Shown here: positions 43,988 to 56,699 of the stretch, piece after piece
Position numbering within the stretch: the first letter of the stretch is position 1
Layout: the number at the start of each line of letters is the position of its first letter
Source: Mycobacterium shinjukuense
GTDB lineage: Bacteria; Actinomycetota; Actinomycetes; Mycobacteriales; Mycobacteriaceae
NCBI RefSeq assembly: GCF_010730055.1
Contig: NZ_AP022575.1
Coordinates: 2,356,001 to 2,420,000, forward strand
Direction of reading: 5' to 3'
Length of the DNA: 64,000 bases
Translations under genes and position numbers: made by a program
The notes under the pieces: generated by a model
Database searches by the model: none
Told to the model about the DNA's origin: nothing
What the model saw: the letters and a program-made list of their open reading frames with translations, nothing else

Positions 43988-46732
43988 TCAGCCGCGTTCC
44001 TTTTGCACCAGCTCGTAGGACTCGATGACGTCGCCCTCCTTGATGTCGGAGTAGCCCAGCGTCAGCCCGCACTCGAAGCCCTCGCGCACCTCGGTGACGT
44101 CGTCCTTCTCCCGTCGCAACGAAGCGATCGAGAGGTTCTCGGCGACGACGATGTTGTCCCGCAACAGCCGCGCCTTGGCGTTGCGCCGCATCACACCCGA
44201 GGTGACCAGGCAGCCGGCGATGAGGCCAACCTTCGACGACCGGAACAACGCGCGGATCTCGGCACGACCCAGCTGGGTTTCCTCGAAGATCGGCTTGAGC
44301 AGGCCGCGCAGCGCCTGCTCGATCTCGTCGATCGCCTGGTAGATGACCGAGTAGTAGCGGATCTCCACGCCTTCGCGGTTGGCCAGCTCGGTGGCCTTGC
44401 CCTCGGCGCGCACGTTGAACCCGATGATGATCGCGTCCGAGGCCGACGCCAGGTTGACGTTGGTCTCGGTGATGCCGCCGACGCCGCGGTCGATCACCCG
44501 CAGGGCCACCTCGTCGTCGACCTGGATGCCCATCAGGGCCTCCTCCAGCGCCTCGACGGTGCCGGCGTTGTCGCCCTTGAGGATCAGGTTCAACTGGCTG
44601 GTTTCCTTCAGCGCCGAGTCCAGGTCCTCCAGGCTGATCCGCTTGCGGGCACGCGCCGCCAGCGCGTTGCGCTTGCGGGCGCTGCGCCGGTCGGCGATCT
44701 GTCGGGCAATGCGATCCTCGTCGACAACCAGGAAGTTGTCACCGGCGCCGGGCACCGAGGTGAACCCGATGACCTGAACCGGCCGGGACGGCAGCGCGGC
44801 CTCGACGTCCTCGCCGTACTCGTCGACCATGCGGCGAACCCGGCCGTAGGCGTCGCCGGCCACCACCGAATCGCCCACCCGCAGCGTGCCACGCTGCACC
44901 AACACCGTGGCCACCGGCCCGCGCCCGCGGTCCAGGTGCGCCTCGATCGCCACCCCTTGGGCCTCCATGTCGGGGTTGGCCCGCAGGTCCAAGGCGGCGT
45001 CGGCGGTCAGCAGCACCGCCTCCAGCAGCTGATCGATGTTGGTGCCCACCTTCGCCGAGATGTCGACGAACATCGTGTCGCCACCGAAATCCTCAGCCAC
45101 CAAACCATATTCGGTGAGCTGCCCGCGAATCTTGGCCGGGTCGGCGCCCTCCTTGTCGATCTTGTTGACCGCCACCACGATCGGCACGTCGGCGGCCTGC
45201 GCGTGGTTGATGGCCTCCACCGTCTGCGGCATCACGCCGTCGTCGGCGGCGACCACCAGGATGGCGATGTCGGTGGCCTTGGCGCCGCGGGCACGCATGG
45301 CGGTGAACGCCTCGTGCCCCGGGGTGTCGATGAAGGTGATTAGCCGCTGGGCGCCGTCGAGGTCGACGGCGACCTGGTAGGCGCCGATGTGCTGGGTGAT
45401 CCCGCCGGCCTCGGCCTCGCGGACGTTGGCCTTGCGGATGGTGTCCAGCAGCCGGGTCTTGCCGTGGTCGACGTGACCCATCACCGTCACCACCGGCGGG
45501 CGGGTCTGCAGGTCTTCCTCGGTGCCCTCGTCTTCGCCGTAGGTCAGGTCGAAGGATTCCAGCAGCTCGCGGTCCTCGTCCTCGGGGCTGACGACCTGGA
45601 CGTTGTAGTTCATCTCGCTGCCCAGCAGCTCCAGCGTCTCGTCGCCGACCGACTGGGTGGCCGTCACCATCTCGCCGAGGTTGAACAGCGCCTGCACCAG
45701 CGCGGCGGGGTTGGCGTCGATCTTTTCGGCGAAGTCTGACAGCGACGCCCCGCGGGCCAACCGGATCGTCTCGCCGTTGCCGTGCGGCAGCCGCACGCCG
45801 CCGACGACCGGGGCCTGCATCGAGTCGAATTCCTGACGCTTCTGCCGCTTGGACTTGCGGCCGCGCCGGGGCGCACCGCCGGGACGGCCGAACGCGCCGG
45901 CGGCACCGCCACGCTGCCCGGGACGGCCGCCGCCGCCACCGCCACCGGGACGGCCGCGGAAGCCGGTGCCCGGGGCGGCCCCCACACCACCGCCACCGCC
46001 GCGGTAGCCGCCGCCACCCACATCGGCGCGGCCGGCGCCGGGCGCACCGGGACGGCCACCGGGGCGGGGAACGCCGGTGCGCGGCGGGCGGGGGGCACCG
46101 ACACCGCCTCCCGGACGGGGTGGCATGCTGCCCGGCGAGGCACCCGGGCGCGGCACCCCCGGCCGGGCCGCGCCGGGGCGCGGAGCGGGCGGACGCGGAA
46201 TGGGCCGATCGACCGGTTGCGCCGAGGAGAACGGGTTGTTCCCGACGCGCGGGGTGCGAATCCCCGGCTTGGGCGTCGGGCCCGGACGCGCCCCCGGAGC
46301 CATGCCCGGATGGGGCGCCTGCTGCCCGGGCGGCAACGGCTGGCCGGGCGCCGGCGCCGCCGGAGGCGTGGGCCCCGGGGCGGCCGGGGTGCGGGTGGCC
46401 ACCCCGCCCGAGTCGGCGCGGGCGGGCGCGCCGGTCGGGCCACCGTTGCCCGCGGCCTTGGCGATCGCCTGGTCGAGGGCCTGGTCGAGCGCCGTGTCGG
46501 GACCTCTGCCCGGGGCCTTGGCAGCGCCCTTGCCGGCCCCCTGCCCCGGCCCTTTCTCCGGGGCGGGTTTGCCGCCACCAAACGATTCACGCAGCCGCCG
46601 GGCGACCGGCGCCTCCACCGTCGAGGATGCCGATTTGACGAATTCGCCCTGTTCACTGAGCCGGGCGAGGACTTCCTTGCTGGTTACACCGAGTTCCTTA
46701 GCCAACTCGTGTACGCGGGCCTTACCTGCCAC
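43988..46732 (-). CDS. infB: translation initiation factor IF-2
   Basis: 914 aa, GTPase that loads initiator tRNA. Start GTG 46732 with GGAG upstream. N-terminal IF2 helix domain (VHELAKELGVTSKEVLARLSE), then a ~250-residue Pro/Gly/Arg-rich disordered region, then the G domain: GHVDHGKT, DTPGHEAF and NKIDKEGADP, and domains II-IV. The low-complexity part produces long open frames on the other strand that are not genes. Confidence 0.97.
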   Translation of the reverse strand: MAGKARVHELAKELGVTSKEVLARLSEQGEFVKSASSTVEAPVARRLRESFGGGKPAPEKGPGQGAGKGAAKAPGRGPDTALDQALDQAIAKAAGNGGPTGAPARADSGGVATRTPAAPGPTPPAAPAPGQPLPPGQQAPHPGMAPGARPGPTPKPGIRTPRVGNNPFSSAQPVDRPIPRPPAPRPGAARPGVPRPGASPGSMPPRPGGGVGAPRPPRTGVPRPGGRPGAPGAGRADVGGGGYRGGGGGVGAAPGTGFRGRPGGGGGGGRPGQRGGAAGAFGRPGGAPRRGRKSKRQKRQEFDSMQAPVVGGVRLPHGNGETIRLARGASLSDFAEKIDANPAALVQALFNLGEMVTATQSVGDETLELLGSEMNYNVQVVSPEDEDRELLESFDLTYGEDEGTEEDLQTRPPVVTVMGHVDHGKTRLLDTIRKANVREAEAGGITQHIGAYQVAVDLDGAQRLITFIDTPGHEAFTAMRARGAKATDIAILVVAADDGVMPQTVEAINHAQAADVPIVVAVNKIDKEGADPAKIRGQLTEYGLVAEDFGGDTMFVDISAKVGTNIDQLLEAVLLTADAALDLRANPDMEAQGVAIEAHLDRGRGPVATVLVQRGTLRVGDSVVAGDAYGRVRRMVDEYGEDVEAALPSRPVQVIGFTSVPGAGDNFLVVDEDRIARQIADRRSARKRNALAARARKRISLEDLDSALKETSQLNLILKGDNAGTVEALEEALMGIQVDDEVALRVIDRGVGGITETNVNLASASDAIIIGFNVRAEGKATELANREGVEIRYYSVIYQAIDEIEQALRGLLKPIFEETQLGRAEIRALFRSSKVGLIAGCLVTSGVMRRNAKARLLRDNIVVAENLSIASLRREKDDVTEVREGFECGLTLGYSDIKEGDVIESYELVQKERG

Positions 46733-46795
46733 TACATCTCCTGTCCATGAGGCGACAGTCGTGGGCCGCGCCTCGGGTTTAGCTATGACGCATTG

Positions 46796-47167
46796 TCATC
46801 GGGACTTCACGGTGTGCTCATATTCGTTGCTACCTGTTCTGTTGCTCGGTGACGCGAGCTCACTCAAGCCACCAATGTGCTCGACCACCGCGGACGTATC
46901 CGGCGTACCGGCGATGCGCAGCGCCCTGGTGAAAGCTCGCCGCCGGATCGCTTGTTGTACGCACCGCCGCTCGGGATGCAGCCACGCACCCCGCCCCGGC
47001 AGTCTCCTGGTTGTGTCAACGATCACGGCGTAGCTGCCGTTCCCGGTCGACTCAGCCACCACTCGAAGCAGTCCGACGGCCAACTCTCGCTTCCGACACC
47101 CGACACACGTCCGCACCGGTCCATCGGTATCTCTGTGCGCCGAGGCCGAAGGCTCGCGCTGGATCAC
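46796..47167 (-). CDS. YlxR-family RNA-binding protein (Rv2840c-like)
   Basis: YlxR/DUF448 protein usually encoded between nusA and infB. The core VRTCVGCRKRELAVGLLRVV and GRGAWLHPERRCVQQAIRR is plain. The GTG at 47167 gives 123 aa; a GTG at 47116 directly before RTCVGCR gives 106 aa and is about equally likely. Here the nusA-ylxR link is broken by a PE_PGRS gene. Confidence 0.85.
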   Translation of the reverse strand: MIQREPSASAHRDTDGPVRTCVGCRKRELAVGLLRVVAESTGNGSYAVIVDTTRRLPGRGAWLHPERRCVQQAIRRRAFTRALRIAGTPDTSAVVEHIGGLSELASPSNRTGSNEYEHTVKSR

Positions 47168-47585
47168 GGCTCAGTCTAGCCAGCATCCCGATATCTGTGT
47201 GTTGGCGGGTGATGCTTGGCCCACGTGCCGAGCGCGCCGGCCCCGACGAGGGATCCACGTGCGCGGAGATCCCTCGCCGATCCTGGCCACGGGTCGTGCA
47301 GCCCGTGGACGCCAGCGCTGGCCGACCGCGCAACTTCACCGGTTTACTGCGCGCGATCCTGTGGCGCTCACCGGTCGGTCGGTGGACCCGATCTTTCGGC
47401 AACGGGTGTGCACTGTGCATAGCGTGGTCGCGCTGGTTGGGGGAATTTGCCCTTGGCCTGGGGTGCCGGCGGTGCCCAAAATTGCCCCGCGCCCGTGTGC
47501 CTGCGGCCGTTTGCTGGATCGCCACGACCGGTCGGCCCGTTGCCAAGCCGCGGGCGGGGACGTGTTGGTCGCAAGGAGGTAACCG
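47168..47585. other. 418-bp gap between ylxR and the PE_PGRS gene
   Basis: No gene recognised. A perfect 9-bp hairpin, CGAGGGATC (47247-47255) with GATCCCTCG (47268-47276), lies in it. The last bases hold AAGGAGG (47573-47579), a strong ribosome site for the PE_PGRS gene. Confidence 0.5.
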
Positions 47586-50176
<2,591 letters not shown>

Positions 50177-50398
50177 CTGCCGGGCCGACCGCGGCCAGGA
50201 ATACCCTTGCCGAGCCGTAACGCCGGCAGCGTTCGCCGAGGAAGACGTCGGTCTCGGTTACCGATCCGCGGCCACACGGAACGCCGTGAGAGGGGTTTTG
50301 CCCTTGTCGGCCTGGCCGATTCGGGTCACCGACCCGGGTTGGATGGCGCCCACACCTCCCTGTTGGTCCCGGCTAGCCCCAAAAGCTGAGGCCACCCG

Positions 50399-51442
50399 CT
50401 AGCGCTCGTGCGCCATCCCGCGGCTGGCACCGTGTTCTGGCTGGCCCGCCGGATGTCCCGGCGAGTCACCGCGGATGTCGATACGCCATCCGGTGAGCCG
50501 GGCCGCCAGCCTCGCGTTCTGGCCCTCCTTGCCGATCGCCAGCGACAGCTGGAAATCGGGCACCACCACGCGGGCGGCCCGGGTGGTCTGGTCGACCACC
50601 GACACCGAGACCACCTTGGCCGGCGACAACGCATTGGCCACGAAACGCGCCGGATCCTCGTCGTAATCGATGATGTCGATCTTCTCACCGGACAGCTCGC
50701 TCATCACATTGCGGACCCGTTGCCCCATCGGACCGATGCAGGCACCCTTGGCGTTCAGACCGGGAACGTTGGACCGCACCGCGATCTTGGAGCGATGGCC
50801 GGCCTCCCGGGCCACCGCGACGATCTCCACCGAGCCGTCGGCGATCTCGGGGACCTCCAACGAGAACAGCTTGCGCACCAGGTTGGGATGGGTGCGGGAC
50901 AACGTGATCAGCGGCTCGCGGGCGCCGCGGCTCACCCCGACCACATAGCAGCGCAGCCGGTTGCCGTGCTCGTAGTTTTCCCCGGGCACCTGCTCGGCCG
51001 CCGGGATCACACCCTCGGAGGCTTTGGTCTCGGTGCCTATCCGGACGACGACCAAACCGCGGGCGTTGGCCCGGCTGTCGCGCTGGATCACCCCGGCGAC
51101 GATCTCCCCCTCGCGGGTGGAGAACTCGCCGTAGGTGCGCTCGTTCTCGGCGTCCCGGAAGCGCTGCAGCATGACCTGGCGGGCGGTGGTGGCGGCGATC
51201 CGGCCAAAGCCTTCCGGGGTGTCATCCCATTCCCTGAGGAGATTGCCGTCGTCATCGGTCTCGCGGGCGATCACCCGGACGACCCCGGTCTTGCGGTCGA
51301 TCTCGATGCGGGCGTCCGCGTGGTGGCCTTGGGTATGCCGATACGCGGTGAGCAGCGCCGATTTGATCGTTTCGAGCAATTCGTTGACCGAGATGCCCCG
51401 GTCCACCTCGATCGCGTGCAGTGCGGCCATGTCGATGTTCAT
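50399..51442 (-). CDS. nusA: transcription termination/antitermination factor NusA
   Basis: 347-aa NusA: N-terminal RNAP-binding domain (MNIDMAALHAIEVDRGISVN), S1 domain (EGEIVAGVIQRDSRANARG), two KH domains (APGLNAKGACIGPMGQRVRN-like block and LSLAIGKEGQNARLAARLTG). Start ATG 51442 overlaps rimP's stop by four bases. Normal length for mycobacteria, which lack the acidic repeats. Confidence 0.96.
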   Translation of the reverse strand: MNIDMAALHAIEVDRGISVNELLETIKSALLTAYRHTQGHHADARIEIDRKTGVVRVIARETDDDGNLLREWDDTPEGFGRIAATTARQVMLQRFRDAENERTYGEFSTREGEIVAGVIQRDSRANARGLVVVRIGTETKASEGVIPAAEQVPGENYEHGNRLRCYVVGVSRGAREPLITLSRTHPNLVRKLFSLEVPEIADGSVEIVAVAREAGHRSKIAVRSNVPGLNAKGACIGPMGQRVRNVMSELSGEKIDIIDYDEDPARFVANALSPAKVVSVSVVDQTTRAARVVVPDFQLSLAIGKEGQNARLAARLTGWRIDIRGDSPGHPAGQPEHGASRGMAHER

Positions 51443-51981
51443 GCTCCGGCCTCCGTCCCACCGGCCCGACCCATCTCGGTTGATTCCGCCAGTTCCAGCT
51501 CGGATTGGGCTGGCGACGAAAACTCAACCTGGACAACAGCTTTCACGATGTCCACTAGCGGGATCCGGCGCACCGCCCAGCGCCCACCCTGGCGGACGAC
51601 CAGCGCCACGGTGTCAGCGCGCGTCTCGCCGATTCGGCCGGTCAGTTGCGATCCGTCCCGCAGCGCCAGTTCGACCTTGCGCCCGCGCGCGCGGCGGAAG
51701 TGCTTTGCCTTGGTCAGGGGCCGTTCCACCCCGGGGGAACTGACCTCGAGCACGTAGCGCTCGCGAATGGTGTCCAGGCCGTCCAGCAAAGCCGACGCCG
51801 AACGCGACAATGCGGTTATCGCGTCCAAGTCGAGGGCGGTGTCGCCGTCGGCGATCACCGTGATGCGCGGCGGGCGGGCCCGAGTGTCGATGACCACGTC
51901 TTCGATCTCGTAGCCGGCACGCGCGAACTCCCCACCGAGTAGCTCGATCACCTGCGTCTGTGAAGGTAGCCCGGTGGCCAC
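51439..51981 (-). CDS. rimP: ribosome maturation factor RimP
   Basis: 180 aa from GTG 51981, behind GAGGAG at six bases; the frame is open far upstream but that part has no RimP similarity. Core blocks VIELLGGEFARAGYEIEDVV and LEVSSPGVERPLTKAKHFRR are family hallmarks. Needed for 30S subunit maturation. First gene of rimP-nusA. Confidence 0.94.
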   Translation of the reverse strand: MATGLPSQTQVIELLGGEFARAGYEIEDVVIDTRARPPRITVIADGDTALDLDAITALSRSASALLDGLDTIRERYVLEVSSPGVERPLTKAKHFRRARGRKVELALRDGSQLTGRIGETRADTVALVVRQGGRWAVRRIPLVDIVKAVVQVEFSSPAQSELELAESTEMGRAGGTEAGA

Positions 51982-52186
51982 GGCGAGCTCCTCATCTTGA
52001 GTTGTCCGGTCACTGGGGATGTCACCGCCACGGCGGCTCCCGCGTCCTTCCGGCGCACAACCGCCGGCGCTCCGCGAGTCCCAGCTATCAACGATACGCC
52101 AGGAACTGCCGAAGACAGCGCGATCGTGGGGCCGGCCGCATCGTGCCCACCGTCGTGGTGGTGTTTCCTGATGGCAGGATGTTGCT

Positions 52187-52714
52187 GTGCCCAGAGCAGT
52201 ACCCGTCATCACCAGGCGGGGTGTGCTCGCCGGCGGTGCCGCTCTTGCCGCCCTCGGGGTGGTCGTTACCGCCTGCGGCGAGTCGACACCCAAGCAGCCC
52301 GCGGTGGAAGAGTTACAAGGGCCGTTGGAGCAGGCCCGACGCGACAGCGCGCTGGCGTCGGCGGCCGCCGGGGCCGTCGGCAGCCCCCCGCAGATCGCCG
52401 CCGCCCTCACCGTGGTCGCCAGCCAACGCGCCGCGCATGCCCGAGCGCTGGCCACCGAGATCGCCCGGGCCGCGGGCAAGCTGGTATCCGCGACCAGCGA
52501 CACGGTCAGCTCTAGCCCCAACCCGGCCGAACCCGCGGCAACGCCGCCACCGCCGCTACCCGAGGTGATCGACGCGTTGCGGGCGTCGGCGGAAAGCGCC
52601 AGTCGCCTGGTGGCCACCTCGTCGGGCTATCGGGCCGGGCTGCTGGCCTCCATCGCGGCTTCCTGCACCGCGTCCTACACGGTTGCGCTGGTGCCCGGGG
52701 GGCCGTCGATATGA
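52187..52714 (+). CDS. Ala-rich probable lipoprotein (Rv2843-like)
   Basis: 175 aa. The N-terminus VITRRGVLAGGAALAALGVV has paired arginines and a hydrophobic stretch ending VTAC, so Tat export and lipidation are likely. The remainder is helical and Ala-rich with a Pro-rich hinge. Start GTG 52187. It overlaps the next gene by four bases; both may form a complex, but no function is known to me. Confidence 0.8.
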   Translation: MPRAVPVITRRGVLAGGAALAALGVVVTACGESTPKQPAVEELQGPLEQARRDSALASAAAGAVGSPPQIAAALTVVASQRAAHARALATEIARAAGKLVSATSDTVSSSPNPAEPAATPPPPLPEVIDALRASAESASRLVATSSGYRAGLLASIAASCTASYTVALVPGGPSI

Positions 52715-53199
52715 CCTCGTTTGAACCCGCATTGGGTGGCGGCCCGAAGCGCTCCCCCGCCGGGAAGGATTCCGACACCGCGGCGCTCAGCGACGCGCTT
52801 GCCGTCGAACACGCGACCATCTACGGCTACGGCATCGTGTCGGCGTTATCGCCACCCAGCGTCAACGACTTGGTGGTGGAAGCGTTGAACCAACACCGCC
52901 AGCGCCGCGACGATGTCATCGCGATGCTGGCCGCCCGCCAGGTCACCGCCCCGGTCGCGGCCGCCGGTTACCAACTGCCCATGCTGGTCGCCAGCCCGGC
53001 CGATGCCGCCCGGCTGGCCGCGCGGATGGAAAACGACGGCGCAACGGCGTGGCGCGCGGTGGTCGAACGCGCCAACAGCGCCGAGGACCGCGCCTTCGCC
53101 GCGACGGCGCTGACCCAAAGTGCCGTCATGGCGGCCCGATGGAGCAAGGTGCTGGGCGCCTGGCCCATCACCGCGCCCTTCCCGGGCGGCGACGAATAG
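52711..53199 (+). CDS. ferritin-like DUF4439 protein (Rv2844-like)
   Basis: 162-aa helical protein with Glu/His spacing of the ferritin-like DUF4439 family (DALAVEHATIYGYGIVSAL, NQHRQRRDDVIAML, ENDGATAWRAVVERANSAED). ATG overlaps the preceding stop (ATGA). Metal binding and oxidoreductase activity are guesses from the fold. Confidence 0.8.
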   Translation: MTSFEPALGGGPKRSPAGKDSDTAALSDALAVEHATIYGYGIVSALSPPSVNDLVVEALNQHRQRRDDVIAMLAARQVTAPVAAAGYQLPMLVASPADAARLAARMENDGATAWRAVVERANSAEDRAFAATALTQSAVMAARWSKVLGAWPITAPFPGGDE

Positions 53200-53218
53200 C
53201 GACGAATAGGACGAATCG

Positions 53219-54973
53219 CTAACTTCGCTCGCTGAGGGCCGTGGCGATGTCCGAGGCCAGCGCGGCGCCCACGGCCAGCTCTCGGGTCTGACCACTGAAG
53301 CGGTCACGAAGCTCGACCATCCCTTCGGCCCACCCCCGCCCCACCACCACGATCCAGGGCATGCCCAGCAGCTCAGCGTCGTTGAACTTGACCCCGGGCG
53401 ACGCCTGCCGGTCGTCGAGCAACACCTGCACACCCAACCGATCCAGTTCGTCGGCCAGCGCGGTGGCCCCGGCGCGAGCCGCGGCATCCTTGGTGGCGAT
53501 CACCAGGTGAACATCGAAGGGCGCGACCGCCGACGGCCAGCGCAGGCCCCGCTCGTCGTGGTGCTGTTCGGCGATGACGGCGACCAGCCGGGACACCCCG
53601 ATGCCGTAGGAGCCCATCGTCAGCCGCACCGGCTTGCCGTCCTCGCCGAGCACGTCGGCGGTGAAGGCGTCGGTGTATTTGCGGCCGAGTGAGAAGATGT
53701 GCCCGATCTCGATACCGCGGGCCATGACCAGCGGGCCGGCGCCGTCTGGGGACGGGTCCCCGGCGCGCACCTCGGCGGCCTCGATGGTGCCGTCGGCGGT
53801 GAAATCACGGCCGGCCACCAGGCCGACCACGTGCCGGCCGGGCTCGTCGGCGCCGGTGATCCAGCTGCTGCCGTCGACTATCCGCGGGTCGACGAGATAG
53901 CGAATATTGTTGTCCCGCAATGCTTTCGGTCCGATATAACCCTTGACCAGGAAAGGGTATTTGGCGAAGTCGTCGTCGTCGAGAAGCGTGTACTCGGCCG
54001 GCTCCAGCGCCGCCGCCAGCCGCTTGTCATCGACCTCGCGGTCGCCGGGCACGCCGACGGCCAGCAGCTCCCAGTCACCACCGGGCTGGCGGACTTTGAG
54101 CATGACGTTCTTCAGGGTGTCCGCGGCGGTCACCCTGCGACCCAGGTCAGCCTTGTTGGCCCAGGCCACCAGGGTGGCGATGGTCGGGGTGTCGCCGGTG
54201 TCGTGCACGACGGCCTCGGGCAGGCCGTCGATGGGCAGCGCGTCAGGGCGGGCGGTGATGACGGCCTCGACGTTGGCGGCGTAGCCCGATTCCAGGCAGC
54301 GCACGAAGGTGTCCTCACCGACCGGGCTCTCGGCCAGGAACTCTTCGGAGGCGCTGCCGCCCATGGCGCCGGACAACGCGGACACGATGACGTAGCGCAC
54401 CTTCAGCCGATCGAAGATGCGCTGGTAGGCCTCCCGGTGGGCGTGGTAGGACGTCTTCAGGCCGGCGGCGTCGACGTCGAAGGAGTAGGAGTCCTTCATG
54501 ACAAACTCCCGGGCGCGCAGGATCGCGGCGCGCGGGCGGGCCTCGTCGCGGTACTTGGTCTGGATTTGGTACAGCGTGAGCGGAAAATCCTTGTAGGAGT
54601 TGTATTCGCCCTTCACGGTCAGGGTGAACAGCTCTTCGTGTGTCGGGCCCAGCAGGTAGTCGTTGCCGCGACGGTCCTTGAGTCGGAACACGCCGTCGCC
54701 GTATTCGGTCCACCGGTTCGTCGTCTCGAACGGCGCCCGCGGCAGCAGCGCCGGAAACAGGATCTCCTGCCCGCCGATCGCGTTCATCTCGTCCCGGATG
54801 ACGCGCTCGATGTTGCGCAGCACCCGCAACCCAAGCGGCAACCAGCTGTACAGCCCGGGCGCAACGGGTCGGATGTATCCGGCCCGGATCAACAGTTTGT
54901 GGCTGGCCACCTCGGCGTCGGCGGGGTCGTCGCGCAGGGTGCGCAAAAACAGCTCGGACATCCGGGTGATCAC
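53219..54973 (-). CDS. proS: prolyl-tRNA synthetase
   Basis: 584-aa class II aminoacyl-tRNA synthetase that charges tRNA-Pro. The N-terminus ITRMSELFLRTLRDDPADAE, motif 2 region TKYRDEARPRAAILRAREFV MKD, an editing insertion domain (about 230-390), and motif 3 LTMGSYGIGVSRLVA are visible. Start GTG 54973 matches the usual mycobacterial start (582 aa); the open frame upstream crosses a terminator. Confidence 0.96.
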   Translation of the reverse strand: MITRMSELFLRTLRDDPADAEVASHKLLIRAGYIRPVAPGLYSWLPLGLRVLRNIERVIRDEMNAIGGQEILFPALLPRAPFETTNRWTEYGDGVFRLKDRRGNDYLLGPTHEELFTLTVKGEYNSYKDFPLTLYQIQTKYRDEARPRAAILRAREFVMKDSYSFDVDAAGLKTSYHAHREAYQRIFDRLKVRYVIVSALSGAMGGSASEEFLAESPVGEDTFVRCLESGYAANVEAVITARPDALPIDGLPEAVVHDTGDTPTIATLVAWANKADLGRRVTAADTLKNVMLKVRQPGGDWELLAVGVPGDREVDDKRLAAALEPAEYTLLDDDDFAKYPFLVKGYIGPKALRDNNIRYLVDPRIVDGSSWITGADEPGRHVVGLVAGRDFTADGTIEAAEVRAGDPSPDGAGPLVMARGIEIGHIFSLGRKYTDAFTADVLGEDGKPVRLTMGSYGIGVSRLVAVIAEQHHDERGLRWPSAVAPFDVHLVIATKDAAARAGATALADELDRLGVQVLLDDRQASPGVKFNDAELLGMPWIVVVGRGWAEGMVELRDRFSGQTRELAVGAALASDIATALSERS

Positions 54974-54994
54974 AGCCGGCAAGCCTAATTCGCC

Positions 54995-55040
54995 GAGCAG
55001 ACGCAAAAGCTCCCAGGTCTGCCCGAAAAAGGGGGCTTTT
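54995..55040. terminator. imperfect hairpin related to the 2023 palindrome
   Basis: AAAAGCTCCC (55005-55014) pairs with GGGGGCTTTT (55031-55040) with one G-T pair and a 16-nt loop; both strands end in T runs. The left flank GAGCAGACGCAAAAGC is identical to the arm of the palindrome at 2023. It lies after efpA and before proS. Confidence 0.6.
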
Positions 55041-55084
55041 ATGTTCCCCCGCAAGCGGGAGGTGCCCCCAGCTCGGCGGAAGAC

Positions 55085-56677
55085 TTACAGCTCGCCGGCG
55101 TCCAGGGCTTCCTTGACCTCCTGCGCGTGGGCAACCTGCTCCGGGGTGTAGCCGATGAACAGCGCCGCGCAGCCGACAATGACGGCCGCTCCGGCCACCC
55201 ACAGCAGGCCGTAGGTGTAGCCGTGGTCAAGGGCCTGCAACTGCAAGTCGTTCATGAACTTCACCGGGCCAGTGGTGCCGCCCAGATACAACGTGCGCGA
55301 GGTGATCACCGCCTGGATCACGGCCAACACCAGCGGTCCGCCCAAGCTCTGCAGCATCAGCGCGATCGCCGACACCGGGCCGATCTGGTCGAAGCCGACA
55401 CCGGCGATCGCCGACAGCGTCAGCGGGACGACCACCATGCCGATGCCGATGCCGCCGACGACGATGGGCACGACCAGGTTGGGAAAGTAGGGCACCCCGC
55501 GGTGCATGCATACCGAGCCGTACAGCATGGCGCCCAGCAGCAGCCAGCCACCGCCGATGGTCAACACCCGCGGCGAAAACCGTGACACCAGCTGTGAGGA
55601 CACGCCCAGGCCGATGCCCATTGCGATGACGAACGGGATAAAGCCAACGCCCGCGCGCAGCGCGCTGTAGCCCAGGATGTCCTGCACGTACAGGCCGATG
55701 CAGACGGTCAGGCTGAACATCACGCCGCCGGCCAACAGGATCGCGTTGAAGGTGACCAGCCGGTTGCGGTCGCGGAACAGGTGGAACGGGACGACCGGAT
55801 TTTCGGCGGTGCGCTCCACCACGACGAACGCGATGGCGGCCGCCAGCGCCACCAGGCCCGAGCCGATGGTGATGCCGGACATCCAGCCCCTTTCCGGGCC
55901 GATCGAGAAGGCGAAGACGGCCGCGGTGCATGCCAGCGTGGCCAACATGGCCCCGGTCGCGTCCAGCTTCATCCGTTCCCGGCTGGTTTCCCGCAGCGCG
56001 GTGCGGGCCAGGTAGATCATCACCAGCCCGATCGGCACGTTCACCAGGAACGCCCACCGCCACGACACCTCGGTCAGCGCTCCGCCGACCACCAGGCCCA
56101 TCACCGAGCCGATCGCCGTCATCGCGGCAAACACCGCGGTCGCGGCGTTACGCGCCGGCCCCTTGGGGAACGTGGTCGCGACCAAGGCCAATCCGGTGGG
56201 CGAGGCGATGGCCGACCCCACCCCCTGGGATAGCCGTGCGATGACCATGGTCGCTTCGTCCCAGGCAACCGCGCACAGCACCGAGGAAATGGTGAACAAC
56301 GCGACGCCGACGATGAAGGTGCGCTTGCGCCCGATGGTGTCGCCGAGCCGGCCGCCGAGCAGCATCAACCCGCCGAACGTCAGCACGTAGGCCGTTATTA
56401 CCCAGCTACGGCCGGCATCGGACAGGCTCAACTCGTTCTGAATCTTAGGAAGCGCGACAATGGCGACCGTGCTGTCCATGGTGGCCAGCAGTTGCATCCC
56501 GCCGATCGCGATAACCGCGGCGATGAAGCTGCGAGACGGCAGCCAGGTGGGGTAATGCCTGCTCGTGCGCTCGGAGGCGGCCTCCACCGAGCGCGTCGGG
56601 CGCATCGGGGCCGGACCGTGCGGGCGTTCGGACGTCCAGTCGCGCACTGCCCGCTCTGTGTCGTTGAGAGCCGTCAT
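55085..56677 (-). CDS. efpA: MFS efflux protein EfpA
   Basis: 530-aa major facilitator of the 14-helix QacA type, same length as Rv2846c. Family motifs: LTFGGLMLLGGRLGDTIGRK (motif A) and the antiporter motif GLVVGGALTEVSWRWAFLVN. A membrane pump tied to drug tolerance in M. tuberculosis. It begins just upstream of the cysG 3' end and is probably transcribed separately. Confidence 0.94.
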   Translation of the reverse strand: MTALNDTERAVRDWTSERPHGPAPMRPTRSVEAASERTSRHYPTWLPSRSFIAAVIAIGGMQLLATMDSTVAIVALPKIQNELSLSDAGRSWVITAYVLTFGGLMLLGGRLGDTIGRKRTFIVGVALFTISSVLCAVAWDEATMVIARLSQGVGSAIASPTGLALVATTFPKGPARNAATAVFAAMTAIGSVMGLVVGGALTEVSWRWAFLVNVPIGLVMIYLARTALRETSRERMKLDATGAMLATLACTAAVFAFSIGPERGWMSGITIGSGLVALAAAIAFVVVERTAENPVVPFHLFRDRNRLVTFNAILLAGGVMFSLTVCIGLYVQDILGYSALRAGVGFIPFVIAMGIGLGVSSQLVSRFSPRVLTIGGGWLLLGAMLYGSVCMHRGVPYFPNLVVPIVVGGIGIGMVVVPLTLSAIAGVGFDQIGPVSAIALMLQSLGGPLVLAVIQAVITSRTLYLGGTTGPVKFMNDLQLQALDHGYTYGLLWVAGAAVIVGCAALFIGYTPEQVAHAQEVKEALDAGEL

Positions 56678-56699
56678 AGCGGGCTACCTTACAGTATTC

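Noticed and set aside
45664..46750. Several long frames opposite and within the low-complexity part of infB
   Set aside because: They arise from Gly/Pro/Arg-rich codons; IF-2 is intact in its own frame.
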